DNA of 48,662 nucleotides from an uncultured Prevotellaceae bacterium (GTDB taxonomy: Bacteria > Bacteroidota > Bacteroidia > Bacteroidales > Bacteroidaceae), in assembly GCA_902799905.1 (NCBI GenBank), contig CADCCB010000021.1, positions 1-48,662 of the forward strand, in the 5' to 3' direction. A program made the position numbers and the translations under genes. The notes beneath the pieces are model-generated. The model was not told the DNA's origin, did not search any database, and worked only from the letters and a program-made list of their open reading frames with translations. Positions within the stretch are counted from its first letter, which is position 1. Each line of letters starts with the position of its first letter. This document shows, one piece after another, positions 25,935-35,878 of the stretch.

Positions 25935-27242
25935 ATGAATAGATACAGCAAATCATTCCTTTACTTCATCTGTGCCGTGTCGGCGATGGGCGGTCTGCTC
26001 TTCGGCTACGACTGGGTGGTGATAGGTGGAGCCAAGCCGTTCTATGAACTCTATTTCGGTATCGGCAATGCCCCAGTGATGCAGGGCTTGGCTATGACGA
26101 CGGCCTTGATAGGTTGTCTGGCGGGAGCGATGGTGGCAGGTGCCGCAGCCGACAGGTTTGGGCGAAAACCATTGCTGATGTTGTCGGCGGTGCTATTCAC
26201 GGTGTCGGCAATAGGGACAGGCTTGTTCAGTGACTTTACCTTATTTAATATAGCCCGTTTCATAGGCGGCATAGGCATTGGCGTGGCATCGGCTCTGGCT
26301 CCGATGTATATAGCCGAGGTGAGCCCTGCGGAGATTCGTGGGCGCATGGTGTCGTTGAACCAGATGACTATTGTGCTGGGTATACTCTCAGCGCAGATCG
26401 TCAACATGTTGCTAGCCCGTGATGCCAGTGTGGCAGAGAGCCAGGCTTGGAACGTGGAGTGGGGGTGGCGCTGGATGTTCTGGGCCGAGACCTTGCCAGC
26501 AGCGCTGTTCCTGACGATGAGTTTTTTTATACCAGAGAGCCCGGTCTTTGTTAGAATGAGAAATGATAAATTAGCAATGAAAAACGCAAATGAAGAATGT
26601 ATGAATTTCACATCCCTCATTTCTCATTCCTCATATAGGAGAGTGCTTCTTTTGGGCCTTTTCATTGCCGTGTTCCAGCAGTGGTGCGGTACGAATGTCA
26701 TTTTCAATTATGCACAGGAGATTTTTACGGGTGCTGGTTATGATGTGGATGGTATGTTCATCGATATTGTCATCACAGGTGTTGCCAATGTGGCATTCAC
26801 GTTTGTGGCCCTCTACACCATTGAACGGTGGGGCCGCAGGACGCTGATGCTTATTGGTGCAGGTGGACTGGGATTGATCTACCTGACGCTTGGCACTTGC
26901 TATTTCTTCGAGGTGAAGGGCATCGTGATGGTGGTTTTGGTGGTGTCGGCTATCTCCGTCTATGCGATGACGCTAGGGCCTGTCACTTGGACGCTGTTGG
27001 CCGAGATATTCCCTAACCGTATACGAGGTTTGGCTATGGCAGTGTGTACCTTTGCCCTGTGGGTCGGTTGCTGCACGTTGACGTTCTCGTTTCCCTCGAT
27101 GAACGCATCGCTGGGCAGTTATGGCTCGTTCTGGATCTATAGTGCTATATGCATGGGTGCTTTCGTGTTCTTGTTCAAGAATTGTCCTGAGACCAAAGGC
27201 AAGAGCCTTGAAGAATTGGAGAAAGAACTCATAAAGTCGTAA
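25935..27242 (+). CDS. MFS sugar porter (XylE/AraE type)
   Basis: The 435-residue, 12-helix transporter of the sugar porter family has the family marks GGLLFGYDWVVIGG, DRFGRKPLLM, PMYIAEVSPAEIRGRMVS, PESP after helix 6, GRRTLM and the C-terminal PETKGKSLEELEKEL. It likely imports a monosaccharide with protons. The central cytoplasmic loop, usually 40-60 residues, is short and is largely encoded by A/T-rich repeat words (26551-26640), including an AATGAGAAATGA inverted pair (26555-26566 and 26617-26628). It is directly upstream of DUF5107, GH35 and GH2 genes, so it probably takes up the sugar they release. Confidence 0.93.
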   Translation: MNRYSKSFLYFICAVSAMGGLLFGYDWVVIGGAKPFYELYFGIGNAPVMQGLAMTTALIGCLAGAMVAGAAADRFGRKPLLMLSAVLFTVSAIGTGLFSDFTLFNIARFIGGIGIGVASALAPMYIAEVSPAEIRGRMVSLNQMTIVLGILSAQIVNMLLARDASVAESQAWNVEWGWRWMFWAETLPAALFLTMSFFIPESPVFVRMRNDKLAMKNANEECMNFTSLISHSSYRRVLLLGLFIAVFQQWCGTNVIFNYAQEIFTGAGYDVDGMFIDIVITGVANVAFTFVALYTIERWGRRTLMLIGAGGLGLIYLTLGTCYFFEVKGIVMVVLVVSAISVYAMTLGPVTWTLLAEIFPNRIRGLAMAVCTFALWVGCCTLTFSFPSMNASLGSYGSFWIYSAICMGAFVFLFKNCPETKGKSLEELEKELIKS

Positions 27243-27276
27243 TAACAATATAACGTAATAACGAAACAACGATAAT

Positions 27277-30200
27277 ATGTCTGTAAAAGCGTGGAGAGAA
27301 CTAGTGACAATCCCTACTTATGAGGTGGGAAAGCCGGAGAAGAGCCCGATGTTTCTGGAGAAGCGTGTCTATCAGGGCTCCAGTGGCGTGGTCTATCCCT
27401 ATCCTGTCATCGAGTCGATAAGTGACGAGAAGGTGGATAAGGACTATCAGGTCATTTGGTTGGAGAATGAGTATATCTTGGTGATGGTGCTGCCTGAACT
27501 GGGCGGCCGCATCCAAATGGCGTACGACAAGATCAAGCAGCGTCACTTTGTATACTACAATCATGTAATCAAACCCGCTCTGGTTGGACTTGCAGGCCCA
27601 TGGATTTCAGGCGGCATCGAGTTCAACTGGCCCCAGCACCACCGTCCCTCCACCTTCATGCCTGTAGATACTAGTATTGAGGAGAATGCCGACGGCTCTG
27701 TGACTGTCTGGGTGAGCGAGATGGAGCGGATGTTCCACCAGAAGGGTATGGCAGGCTTCACACTACGCCCCGGTTGTGCCTATCTGGAGATCAAGGGCGT
27801 GCTCTATAATCGCACTGATATGCCGCAGACCTTCCTCTGGTGGGCCAATCCTGCCGTCGAGGTGAACGATGCCTACCAGAGTGTGTTCCCGCCTGACATC
27901 AATGCCGTCTTCGACCACGGCAAGCGTGCTGTCAGCAGTTTCCCCATCGCCACGGGTACCTATTATAAAATGGACTACTCGGCAGGAGTAGATATTTCCA
28001 ACTATCGCAATATCCCTGTGCCCACCAGTTACATGGGCATCAACTCGCGCTACGACTTCGAGGGTGGCTACGAAAACGACACCAAGGGCGGTATGCTGCA
28101 TGTGGCCTCTCATCACTTCTCGCCTGGCAAGAAGCAATGGACGTGGGGCAACGGTGACTTCGGACGGGCGTGGGACCGAAACCTGACGGACGAGTCAACC
28201 TCAGAAGAGCGCCAGAAGTGGGGCTTCAAGGAAGGAGGCTTCCGCCCATACATAGAACTGATGGCTGGCGTTTATACAGAGAACCAGCCTGACTTCACGT
28301 GGTTGATGCCCTATGAGGAGAAGCAGTTTGTACAGTACTTCATGCCCTACCGCGAACTAGGGGTGGTGAAGCAGGCAAGTAAGGACCTCGTGTTCAACCT
28401 CACCCCCAGTCCCTCTCCGAAGGCGATGGGAGAAGTTTCTTTCAAGGTATTCGCCACTAACAAGCAGGATGTTTGTATTATCTTGAGAAACGATGATGGC
28501 ACCTTATATTATAAAAAGGAGATGACGCTATCGCCTGAAGAAGTACTTGTAGAGACCGTTGATGTGAAAGGTTCCAAGATGAACGAATTGACGTTCGAAA
28601 TCGTGAAGACCTTTACGTATGGTCAGCGTATTGTACTCAGTTGGCATGCCGAGGCAGATGACATCCGTCCTATCCCCGACAGTGCCGAGGCTGCCCTGTT
28701 GCCAGAACAGATTAAGACCAACGAGCAGTTGCTTATCACTGGTCGCCATCTGGAACAGTACCGTCATGCCACTTGGATAGCCACCGACTACTACGAGGAA
28801 GCTCTGCGCCGTGATCCTAACGACATCCGTTGTCTGAACGCTATGGGTCTGTGGTTTATCCGCAAGGGCCGTTTCCAGAAGGCTGAGGAATATCTGCGCA
28901 AGGCATATAAACTGTCCATCAATCGCAATCCGAACCCCTATGATAGCGAGCCGCTTTATAACCTTGCCCTCGCGCTGAAGTATCAAGGCAAGTTTGACGA
29001 AGCATATGAGATATTTTGGAAATCCACCTGGAGCAAGGCCTGGGCAGATGCTGGCTATTTCGAGGCCGCCAAGATCAGCGTGATGCAGGGCCGCTATGAG
29101 GATGCTCTCGACGAACTGAACCGCTGTCTCGTCTATGGTGCCCACAACCAGAAGGCCCTGGCTCTGAAGGCTGCAGTGCTACGCATTCTGGGTTGCACAG
29201 ACGAGGCTCTTGCCCTCTGCACAGCAGCATTGAAGACCGACCGCTTCAACTATGGCTGTATGTACGAGCAGTACCTGCTGACCGACGACGAGGAGATGCT
29301 TTCGACCATGCAGGAGATGATGCATGAAAATGTGGAGAACTACCATGAACTAGCCCTTGACTATGCTGCGGCTGGCCTTACAGACGAATTCCTGAAGGTG
29401 ATGCTGATGGCAAGAAATCGCTTCGGTCATAAGAGGCAGGAACTGATATTCACGCCGATGACCATGTATTATCTGGGCTGGGCATATCTCATGAAGGGTA
29501 GTGAGGGGCGTGCCGTCACCTGCTTCAGGGAAGCCGAAATGACAAAGTCCGACTATTGTTTCCCCAATCGTCTGGAAGATGTCATCGTGCTGACTATTGC
29601 CAAGAAGCTGAATCCGGAGGGAGCCCGTGCACCCTACTATCTGGGCTGCCTCTATTACGACAAGCGTCAGTATAATCTGGCGATGGAGAACTGGGAGATC
29701 TCGTCAAAACTTGACCCGCAGTTCCCCACCGTATGGCGTAATCTGGCGTTGGGATGCTTCAATAAGCGCGTGGCTATTAGCAATGAGCCTATAATAGCAA
29801 TGAACCAACAGCCAGTGATTACCATGATGGAGCGTGCCTTCCATCTCGACGAGACTGATAGCCGCATGCTCATGGAACTCGACCAACTCTACAAGCGTCT
29901 ACAGAAACCCCATGCCGAGCGTCTGGCTTTCCTGCAGCAGTATCCGCAACTCATAGCCCAGCGTGACGACTTGTTGCTAGAGGAGATTACCCTGCTCAAC
30001 CAAACGGGATGCTTCGAGGAGGCTTGTCAGAAACTTGAAGACCATTGTTTCCATCCTTGGGAAGGTGGCGAAGGCAAGGTGTCAGCCCAGTATCAGTTCT
30101 GTCGTGTGGAAATGGCGAAGAAGGCCATTGCTACGGGCGATCTAAAGGAACTGGAGCGTGCTGTCTGCCTGTTGAAGCAATGCCTCGAATATCCCGATAA

Positions 30201-30720
30201 CCTTGGTGAAGGCAAACTCTACGGGGCTCAGGAGAACGACTTCTGTTACTTGTTGGGAGTCGCTTACAATCAATTGGCAGAAGCCAACTCTCAACGCTCT
30301 GATTTAAAAGAGAATGCTCTTCGCTGTTGGGAGGAAGCGACTAAGGGACCACAGGAGCCCGCTCCCGCGATGTACTACAACGATGCCAAGCCCGACAAGA
30401 TCTTCTATCAAGGACTGGCTCTGCGCCGGCTGGGGCGTGACGGCGAGGCCAATGGTCGCTTCTACAAGTTGGTGAACTACGGTAAGCAACACATCTTCGA
30501 GCATCAGACGATGGACTACTTTGCCGTCTCGTTGCCCGACCTGCTCATCTGGGACGACTCGCTCGACATGAAGAACCGTATTCACTGCCTCTACATGCTT
30601 GCCCTGGGCTACTATGGCCTTGGAGACATGACGCATGCCGAGCGATATCTGACCGAGGTTGAGCAACTGGATATCAACCACTACGGCACACTGGCCTTGC
30701 GTTCGCTGATGCAAATGTGA
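27277..30720 (+). CDS. DUF5107 domain protein with TPR repeats
   Basis: The 1147-residue cytoplasmic protein (no signal peptide) has an N-terminal DUF5107 region (about 1-370). It is mutarotase-like in look, with GGRIQMAYDKIKQRHFVYYN, SGGIEFNWPQHHRPSTF and WWANPAVEVN. A long series of TPR-like helical repeats follows (about 480-1147). Such proteins occur with sugar transporters and glycosidases in Bacteroidota and are thought to act on or sense sugars; the exact role is not known. A short LTPSPSPKAMGE stretch (about 375-386) and AEANSQRSDLKE (about 1005-1015) look like repeat-derived in-frame inserts. It starts 34 bases after the MFS gene. Confidence 0.88.
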   Translation: MSVKAWRELVTIPTYEVGKPEKSPMFLEKRVYQGSSGVVYPYPVIESISDEKVDKDYQVIWLENEYILVMVLPELGGRIQMAYDKIKQRHFVYYNHVIKPALVGLAGPWISGGIEFNWPQHHRPSTFMPVDTSIEENADGSVTVWVSEMERMFHQKGMAGFTLRPGCAYLEIKGVLYNRTDMPQTFLWWANPAVEVNDAYQSVFPPDINAVFDHGKRAVSSFPIATGTYYKMDYSAGVDISNYRNIPVPTSYMGINSRYDFEGGYENDTKGGMLHVASHHFSPGKKQWTWGNGDFGRAWDRNLTDESTSEERQKWGFKEGGFRPYIELMAGVYTENQPDFTWLMPYEEKQFVQYFMPYRELGVVKQASKDLVFNLTPSPSPKAMGEVSFKVFATNKQDVCIILRNDDGTLYYKKEMTLSPEEVLVETVDVKGSKMNELTFEIVKTFTYGQRIVLSWHAEADDIRPIPDSAEAALLPEQIKTNEQLLITGRHLEQYRHATWIATDYYEEALRRDPNDIRCLNAMGLWFIRKGRFQKAEEYLRKAYKLSINRNPNPYDSEPLYNLALALKYQGKFDEAYEIFWKSTWSKAWADAGYFEAAKISVMQGRYEDALDELNRCLVYGAHNQKALALKAAVLRILGCTDEALALCTAALKTDRFNYGCMYEQYLLTDDEEMLSTMQEMMHENVENYHELALDYAAAGLTDEFLKVMLMARNRFGHKRQELIFTPMTMYYLGWAYLMKGSEGRAVTCFREAEMTKSDYCFPNRLEDVIVLTIAKKLNPEGARAPYYLGCLYYDKRQYNLAMENWEISSKLDPQFPTVWRNLALGCFNKRVAISNEPIIAMNQQPVITMMERAFHLDETDSRMLMELDQLYKRLQKPHAERLAFLQQYPQLIAQRDDLLLEEITLLNQTGCFEEACQKLEDHCFHPWEGGEGKVSAQYQFCRVEMAKKAIATGDLKELERAVCLLKQCLEYPDNLGEGKLYGAQENDFCYLLGVAYNQLAEANSQRSDLKENALRCWEEATKGPQEPAPAMYYNDAKPDKIFYQGLALRRLGRDGEANGRFYKLVNYGKQHIFEHQTMDYFAVSLPDLLIWDDSLDMKNRIHCLYMLALGYYGLGDMTHAERYLTEVEQLDINHYGTLALRSLMQM

Positions 30721-30761
30721 GCGAATCTGTGAAAACTTTTCCGTTTCTCGAAAATTAATTA

Positions 30762-30769
30762 TACCTTTG
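30762..30769 (+). promoter_or_regulatory. -7 element of the GH35 gene
   Basis: TACCTTTG on the plus strand, 31 bases before the ATG at 30801, with TTTC at the -33 position. Confidence 0.58.
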
Positions 30770-30800
30770 CACTCGAGGATCTTAAAAACTATAAAACAAC

Positions 30801-32882
30801 ATGAATCTATTTGCAAAGATAATGGTGGTAGGTGGTGTTTCACTCTTGATGGCGACACCTGTCGGAGCCAAGGAGAACCCCGAGGTAACGTGGGATAGCC
30901 ACAGCCTCATGTTCGACGGCAGACGCATCTGCCCAGTGATGGGTGAGGTACACTACTCACGCCTGCCTGCCAACGAATGGCAGCAGGAGGTGAGGAAAAT
31001 GAAAGAGGGTGGAGTGACCATCATTGCCACCTATGTGTTTTGGAACCACATCGAGGAGCAGGAGGGCATTTTCCGATGGGACGGACAGCGCAATCTGCGA
31101 CGTTTCCTGGATATATGCCGTGAGGAGAAAATGCCTGTGGTTCTGCGCTTAGGTCCGTTCTGTCACGGTGAGGTGCGCAATGGTGGCATACCCGACTGGG
31201 TCTTCGCGAAGGGCTGCAAGTTGCGTGAGCGGAATTCTGTGTTTCTCGGTCTTGTCGAGAAATTATACCGTCAGATCTTTACTCAGGTGCAGGGGCTGCA
31301 GTGGAAGGATGGTGGTCCTGTCATTGCTGCCCAGTTCGATAATGAATATCGGGGCAGGGGCGAGTATCTGATGGCACTGAAGAAAATTGCAATCGAGACA
31401 GGTTTCGACCTCCCCTTCTACACCCGTACGGGCTGGCCGCAATTGTCTACGCCCGTGCCCTTCGGCGAGATGCTACCCCTTTATGGCGACTATGCCGACG
31501 GATTCTGGGATAAGGACATCAGTGAGTGTGCTGGCAACTATTACCAGGCCTTCAACTTCAAGAGTCCCCGTCCCTCAACGGCCATAGCCACCGACCAGTT
31601 TGACTATTCGCAGCAAACTGCCAATGGCCAAGAGCCAACAGCCCAGAATTATCCTTACTTCACCTGCGAACTCGGTGGCGGTATGGCTACGGCTTACCAC
31701 CGTCGTCCGTTCATCTACCCGGAGGATGCCCTCTCGATGGCGGTGGTGAAATTAGGTAGCGGCAGCAACCTGCTTGGATACTATATGTATCATGGTGGTA
31801 CCAACCCTGAGAGCAGCACTGGCATTACCCTCAACGAGACCCAGCGCACACTGGGTACGGCCAACAACGACCTGCCTGTGAAAAACTATGATTTCCAGGC
31901 TCCGTTGGGCGAGTTCGGACAGAAAAATGAGGTTTATTACACGCTACGCCCGCTACACCTCTTCATGCACGACTTCGGTGAGGTGCTTGCTCCGATGGAG
32001 GCGGCCTTTCCAGCCCCGCAAGACTTGAAGAAAGGCGAGGACACAGGGCTCCGTTGGGCCGTCAGGAGTGAAAAAGGGAAATTGAATAGTGAAAAATCTG
32101 CTTCCGCCTTTATCTTCGTGAACAACTACGAGCGGTTGCAGAACCTCTCTGAGAAGAAGAACGTGGAGTTGGAGGCCTGTGGTGTGAAACTGCCGAAGAT
32201 GACGATCCCTGTTGGCTGTGTGGCCATTTTCCCTGTCAACATCGAGGGCATCAGGTATGCCACAGCCCAACTCGTGGCCAAGCGTGAGGGCAGGATCTAC
32301 ATGATGCAGATACCTGGTGTTCCCACTACCATTGCCCTGCAAAATGGAAAGACGCTGAAAAACGTGAAGGCGAAGGGCGTGGAAAAGCCCATCTACGACA
32401 ACATCTACCTGCTCTCGCAAAAGGAGGCAGAGCACCTCTTCTTGAGTGAGAAGGTTGAAGGTGAAAGTGTAAAGTGTGAGGTGACAAAGGTGAAGGAGGC
32501 CGCTACCCTGCGCATGATAGAAAAGGGACCTGCCAGGGTGGCAGAGGCTCCCTCGGAGCAGGATTGGGCCGCTGCCGCTGTCTATCTCATCAATCTATCC
32601 GCTATCCACCAGTCACCATCCGCCATCCGCCAACTCCTCTCCATTTCCTATCAGGGCGATTGCGCCCGCCTCTATGCCGACGGCAAGTTGATTGCTGATC
32701 ATTTCCAGTATGGGCGCCCGTTCCTCTATGGGCTATGGCGACTGCCGAAAGGGGGCAGCGAACTGGAACTCCGCATCCTGCCCCTGCAGAAAGATGCCCC
32801 TGTCTATCTACCCCGTGAGGCCGACAAGACACCTGGCGAGGGTGTGAAGGACTGCTCGATAGTAACATTGAATGAATATTAA
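30801..32882 (+). CDS. family 35 glycoside hydrolase (beta-galactosidase type)
   Basis: The 693-residue protein has a signal peptide (cut near VGAKE, about residue 23) and a GH35 catalytic barrel (about 30-345) with GEVHYSR, TYVFWNHIE, LRLGPFCHGEVRNGG, acid/base Glu182 in QFDNEYRG and nucleophile Glu290 in FTCELGGG. C-terminal beta domains follow. It removes terminal beta-galactose (or a related sugar) in the periplasm or outside the cell. Several low-complexity stretches are probably encoded by repeat words: QQTANGQEPTAQN just before the nucleophile strand, SEKGKLNSEKSA, EKVEGESVKCEVTKVKE and IHQSPSAIRQ. Confidence 0.92.
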   Translation: MNLFAKIMVVGGVSLLMATPVGAKENPEVTWDSHSLMFDGRRICPVMGEVHYSRLPANEWQQEVRKMKEGGVTIIATYVFWNHIEEQEGIFRWDGQRNLRRFLDICREEKMPVVLRLGPFCHGEVRNGGIPDWVFAKGCKLRERNSVFLGLVEKLYRQIFTQVQGLQWKDGGPVIAAQFDNEYRGRGEYLMALKKIAIETGFDLPFYTRTGWPQLSTPVPFGEMLPLYGDYADGFWDKDISECAGNYYQAFNFKSPRPSTAIATDQFDYSQQTANGQEPTAQNYPYFTCELGGGMATAYHRRPFIYPEDALSMAVVKLGSGSNLLGYYMYHGGTNPESSTGITLNETQRTLGTANNDLPVKNYDFQAPLGEFGQKNEVYYTLRPLHLFMHDFGEVLAPMEAAFPAPQDLKKGEDTGLRWAVRSEKGKLNSEKSASAFIFVNNYERLQNLSEKKNVELEACGVKLPKMTIPVGCVAIFPVNIEGIRYATAQLVAKREGRIYMMQIPGVPTTIALQNGKTLKNVKAKGVEKPIYDNIYLLSQKEAEHLFLSEKVEGESVKCEVTKVKEAATLRMIEKGPARVAEAPSEQDWAAAAVYLINLSAIHQSPSAIRQLLSISYQGDCARLYADGKLIADHFQYGRPFLYGLWRLPKGGSELELRILPLQKDAPVYLPREADKTPGEGVKDCSIVTLNEY

Positions 32883-32900
32883 ACAATAATCGTTTAGTCG

Positions 32901-32964
32901 TTTAATAGAATAATCGTTTAATAGAATAATCGTTTAATAGAATAATCGTTTAATCGAATAATGG
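32901..32964. repeat. 16-base tandem repeat, four copies
   Basis: Four units of TTTAATAGAATAATCG type (32901, 32917, 32933, 32949; the last is diverged), preceded by a partial unit. They fill the gap between the GH35 and GH2 genes and end 1 base before the GH2 ATG. Confidence 0.88.
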
Positions 32965-32965
32965 T

Positions 32966-35842
32966 ATGATATACAGATATTTATTTCTTATTATATTTGC
33001 TGTCTACTTTAATTCGGCAGGGGCACAGCAGGTCATTGACCTCGCAGGCATGTGGGAGTTCTCAATGGGCGATGAGCCACGCTATGACGACTATGTGATG
33101 TTACCTGGCTCGATGCTCACCAATGACAAGGGCAACCCCGTCAGCGTGGACACAAAATGGACGGGATCGCTCTACGACTCGTCCTACTACTTCAACCCCT
33201 ACATGGAGAAATATCGCGTGGAGGGGCAGATGAAGTTCCCCTTCTTCCTCACGCCCGAACGGCACTATACGGGCAATGCCTGGTATAGGCGCTCCATCTA
33301 CGTGCCCAAAGATTGGGACAACCAGCGCATCATGCTCTTCTTGGAGCGGCCACACATCGAGACTACCGTCTGGGTGAATGGTCATGAGGTGGGGCACCAG
33401 ATGTCGCTCTCGGTGCCCCATAGGTATGATGTAACGAAATTCATCAAGGCGGGCGAACGCAATGAAATCAGTATCCGCGTGTATAATGGTATTGAGAATG
33501 TCTGTGTGGGACAGGACTCGCACTCTGTGACCGACCAGACGCAGGGCAACTGGAACGGCATCGTGGGGCGCATAGAGTTGCAAGCGCAATGGAAGCGGCT
33601 AAACATCCAGCATGTGCGTATCATACCCGACCTGGCGATGAGAGTGCTCACCGTCGAGGTGCAGTTGGAAAATCATGTTGACGGCATCCGCATCATGCCG
33701 ATGAAAGACTATGTGGTGAGTGCCGACATCCGCCCGTTGCACAACGGAGAGGTGGGGCGTCGCCCTTTGCAGAGCAATGCTGTGATGGCAGAAGGCGACA
33801 AGGTGCGCCTGTCGTTCTATTTGAGGGATGGCGTGAAACTGTGGGATGAGTTCCACCCAAACCTCTATCGGTTGACCGTAATGGCTGGGGAAACCGTCTA
33901 TGAGACCCAGTTCGGCCTGCGCGACATCAGCATCAAGGAAAGGCAGTTCTACATCAATGGGCGTCCGCTGTTCCTGCGTGGCACGGTGGAGAACTGCTGC
34001 TTCCCAGAGACAGGCTATCCGCCAATGGAAGAGGACGAGTGGGTGCGTGTCTTTAAGAAGTGCAAGGAGTATGGTCTGAACCATGTGCGCTTCCATAGTT
34101 ACTGCCCGCCCGATGCCGCTTTCAGCGCTGCCGACCGCGTGGGCATTTATCTGCAACCCGAAGGGCCGTCGTGGCCTAATCACGGTGTGAAGTTGCGCCG
34201 TGGACAGAGTATCGACCAATATCTTCTGGAGGAGTCGAAGCGTATCGTTGATACCTATGGCCACCATCCCTCGTTTGTGATGATGGCCGCTGGCAACGAG
34301 CCGGCTGGCGACTGGGTGAGTTACTGCAACGACTGGGTGAAGACGATGCACGAGTATGATTCTACAAAAGTGTATTGTGGGGCCTCTGTTGGTGGTGGAT
34401 GGGCCTGGGACGACGGCTCTGAATACCATGTCAAGGGCGGTGCCCGTGGCTTGGATTGGGATCGTCATGCCCCCTCGTCTAACGATGACTATTACGACCA
34501 GATTGAGCGTCCCCGAAACTTCAAACTCTCAACTCCCAACACGCAACCCATCATCGCCCATGAGCAGGGCCAGTGGTGCGCCTTCCCCGATTTCAAGGAG
34601 ATGGCACAATATACAGGTGTCTATAAAGCCCGCAACTTCGAGATCTTCCGCGACCTGCTGCATGACAACGGCATGGAGGGACAGGCCGAGAAGTTCCTGA
34701 TGGCTAGCGGTCGCCTGCAAACCCTCTGTTATAAATATGAGATAGAGCGTAACCTGCGCACCAAGGACTATGCCGGCTTCCAGTTGCTGGGACTCAACGA
34801 CTATAGCGGTCAGGGCACGGCACTTGTCGGACCGCTCAATGTGTTTTGGCGTGAGAAAGGATATGTCAATGGCAGGAAGTGGCGCGAGTTCTGCAGTCCG
34901 TTGGTGATACTGGCCCGCTTTCCCAAGTTTGTCTATACCAACGACGAGACGCTTGAAGTGCCTGTCGAGGTGATGAATGCCTTCTTTGGTGACTTGCTTG
35001 ATTGTTCTGCCGTCTATCAAATATGGGATGACAGCGGCGAATTCTTTGCCAGCGACACTCTCTTCACAGGGACTGTTCCCTTGGGCAAGAATCATCAACT
35101 CGGCACCGTTCGCTTACCGCTGGACAGTGTCACCGCTCCCACCAAAATGACGATGGCTGTCTCAATGGGCAATCTGGTCATCAATCACTGGGAGTTCTGG
35201 GTTTACCCCTCCCAACTCGACACTCAACACTCTGAATTAATAGTTGCTGACTCGCTCGATGCGAATGTGTTGAAAGTGCTGAAGAAGGGGGGCACCGTAT
35301 TGCTGACGGCTGCTGGACGGGTGACGCTGGGCAGCGACGTGAAGCAGCATTACCTGCCCGTGTTCTGGAATACCTCATGGTTCAAGATGCGACCGCCGCA
35401 CACCACGGGAGCCTATATAGACAAGTCGCACCCCCTGTTCAAGCACGGCTTCCCCACCGACGACTGGTCGAACCTCAACTGGTGGGAATTGCTGAACAAG
35501 GCTCAGGTGATGAACCTCAGGGAACTGCCTAAGGACTATCAATCGCCCATACAGCCCATTGACACCTGGCACGTCAGCCGCAAACTGGGCATGCTTATCG
35601 AGGCCAGAGTGGGGAAGGGGCGTCTGCTCATGACCACGATGGACATTACGAGTGACCTGGAACACCGTCCAGTGGCCCGTCAGATGCGCAAGGCCCTGTT
35701 TGACTACATGCAGAGTGACGACTTCCAGCCCTCATTGACACTCGACGAGTCTGTCATCCGCCATTTCTATACGGAGCAGGCTCCGGCAGTTGATATGTTC
35801 ACAAACGACTCACCAGACGAACTGAAGCCGAAAATCAAGTAA
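32966..35842 (+). CDS. family 2 glycoside hydrolase
   Basis: The 958-residue protein has a signal peptide (cut near SAGAQQ, about residue 20), a sugar-binding jelly-roll domain (about 25-205, WYRRSIYVP, VWVNGHEVG), an immunoglobulin-like domain (about 215-325) and a TIM barrel (about 330-640) with acid/base Glu445 in AAGNEPAG and probable nucleophile Glu533 in IAHEQGQW. C-terminal beta domains follow. GH2 includes beta-galactosidases, mannosidases and glucuronidases; I cannot fix the substrate. Pairing with GH35 suggests a galactose-bearing glycan. KLSTPNTQP and PSQLDTQHSEL look repeat-derived. The ATG at 32966 overlaps an out-of-frame ATG at 32961. Confidence 0.9.
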   Translation: MIYRYLFLIIFAVYFNSAGAQQVIDLAGMWEFSMGDEPRYDDYVMLPGSMLTNDKGNPVSVDTKWTGSLYDSSYYFNPYMEKYRVEGQMKFPFFLTPERHYTGNAWYRRSIYVPKDWDNQRIMLFLERPHIETTVWVNGHEVGHQMSLSVPHRYDVTKFIKAGERNEISIRVYNGIENVCVGQDSHSVTDQTQGNWNGIVGRIELQAQWKRLNIQHVRIIPDLAMRVLTVEVQLENHVDGIRIMPMKDYVVSADIRPLHNGEVGRRPLQSNAVMAEGDKVRLSFYLRDGVKLWDEFHPNLYRLTVMAGETVYETQFGLRDISIKERQFYINGRPLFLRGTVENCCFPETGYPPMEEDEWVRVFKKCKEYGLNHVRFHSYCPPDAAFSAADRVGIYLQPEGPSWPNHGVKLRRGQSIDQYLLEESKRIVDTYGHHPSFVMMAAGNEPAGDWVSYCNDWVKTMHEYDSTKVYCGASVGGGWAWDDGSEYHVKGGARGLDWDRHAPSSNDDYYDQIERPRNFKLSTPNTQPIIAHEQGQWCAFPDFKEMAQYTGVYKARNFEIFRDLLHDNGMEGQAEKFLMASGRLQTLCYKYEIERNLRTKDYAGFQLLGLNDYSGQGTALVGPLNVFWREKGYVNGRKWREFCSPLVILARFPKFVYTNDETLEVPVEVMNAFFGDLLDCSAVYQIWDDSGEFFASDTLFTGTVPLGKNHQLGTVRLPLDSVTAPTKMTMAVSMGNLVINHWEFWVYPSQLDTQHSELIVADSLDANVLKVLKKGGTVLLTAAGRVTLGSDVKQHYLPVFWNTSWFKMRPPHTTGAYIDKSHPLFKHGFPTDDWSNLNWWELLNKAQVMNLRELPKDYQSPIQPIDTWHVSRKLGMLIEARVGKGRLLMTTMDITSDLEHRPVARQMRKALFDYMQSDDFQPSLTLDESVIRHFYTEQAPAVDMFTNDSPDELKPKIK

Positions 35843-35846
35843 AATG

Positions 35847-35878
35847 TTTGGCCATATCGTGGGAAATGTCTATATTTG
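35847..35878 (+). promoter_or_regulatory. promoter of the zinc-ribbon gene
   Basis: TTTG at 35847-35850, 20 bases, TATATTTG at 35871-35878, 44 bases before the ATG at 35922. The -7 element lies inside the left arm of the palindrome at 35863-35900. Confidence 0.7.

Noticed and set aside
33599-34468. 289-codon minus-strand frame over the GH2 gene
   Set aside because: Antisense shadow; the catalytic motifs are on the plus strand.
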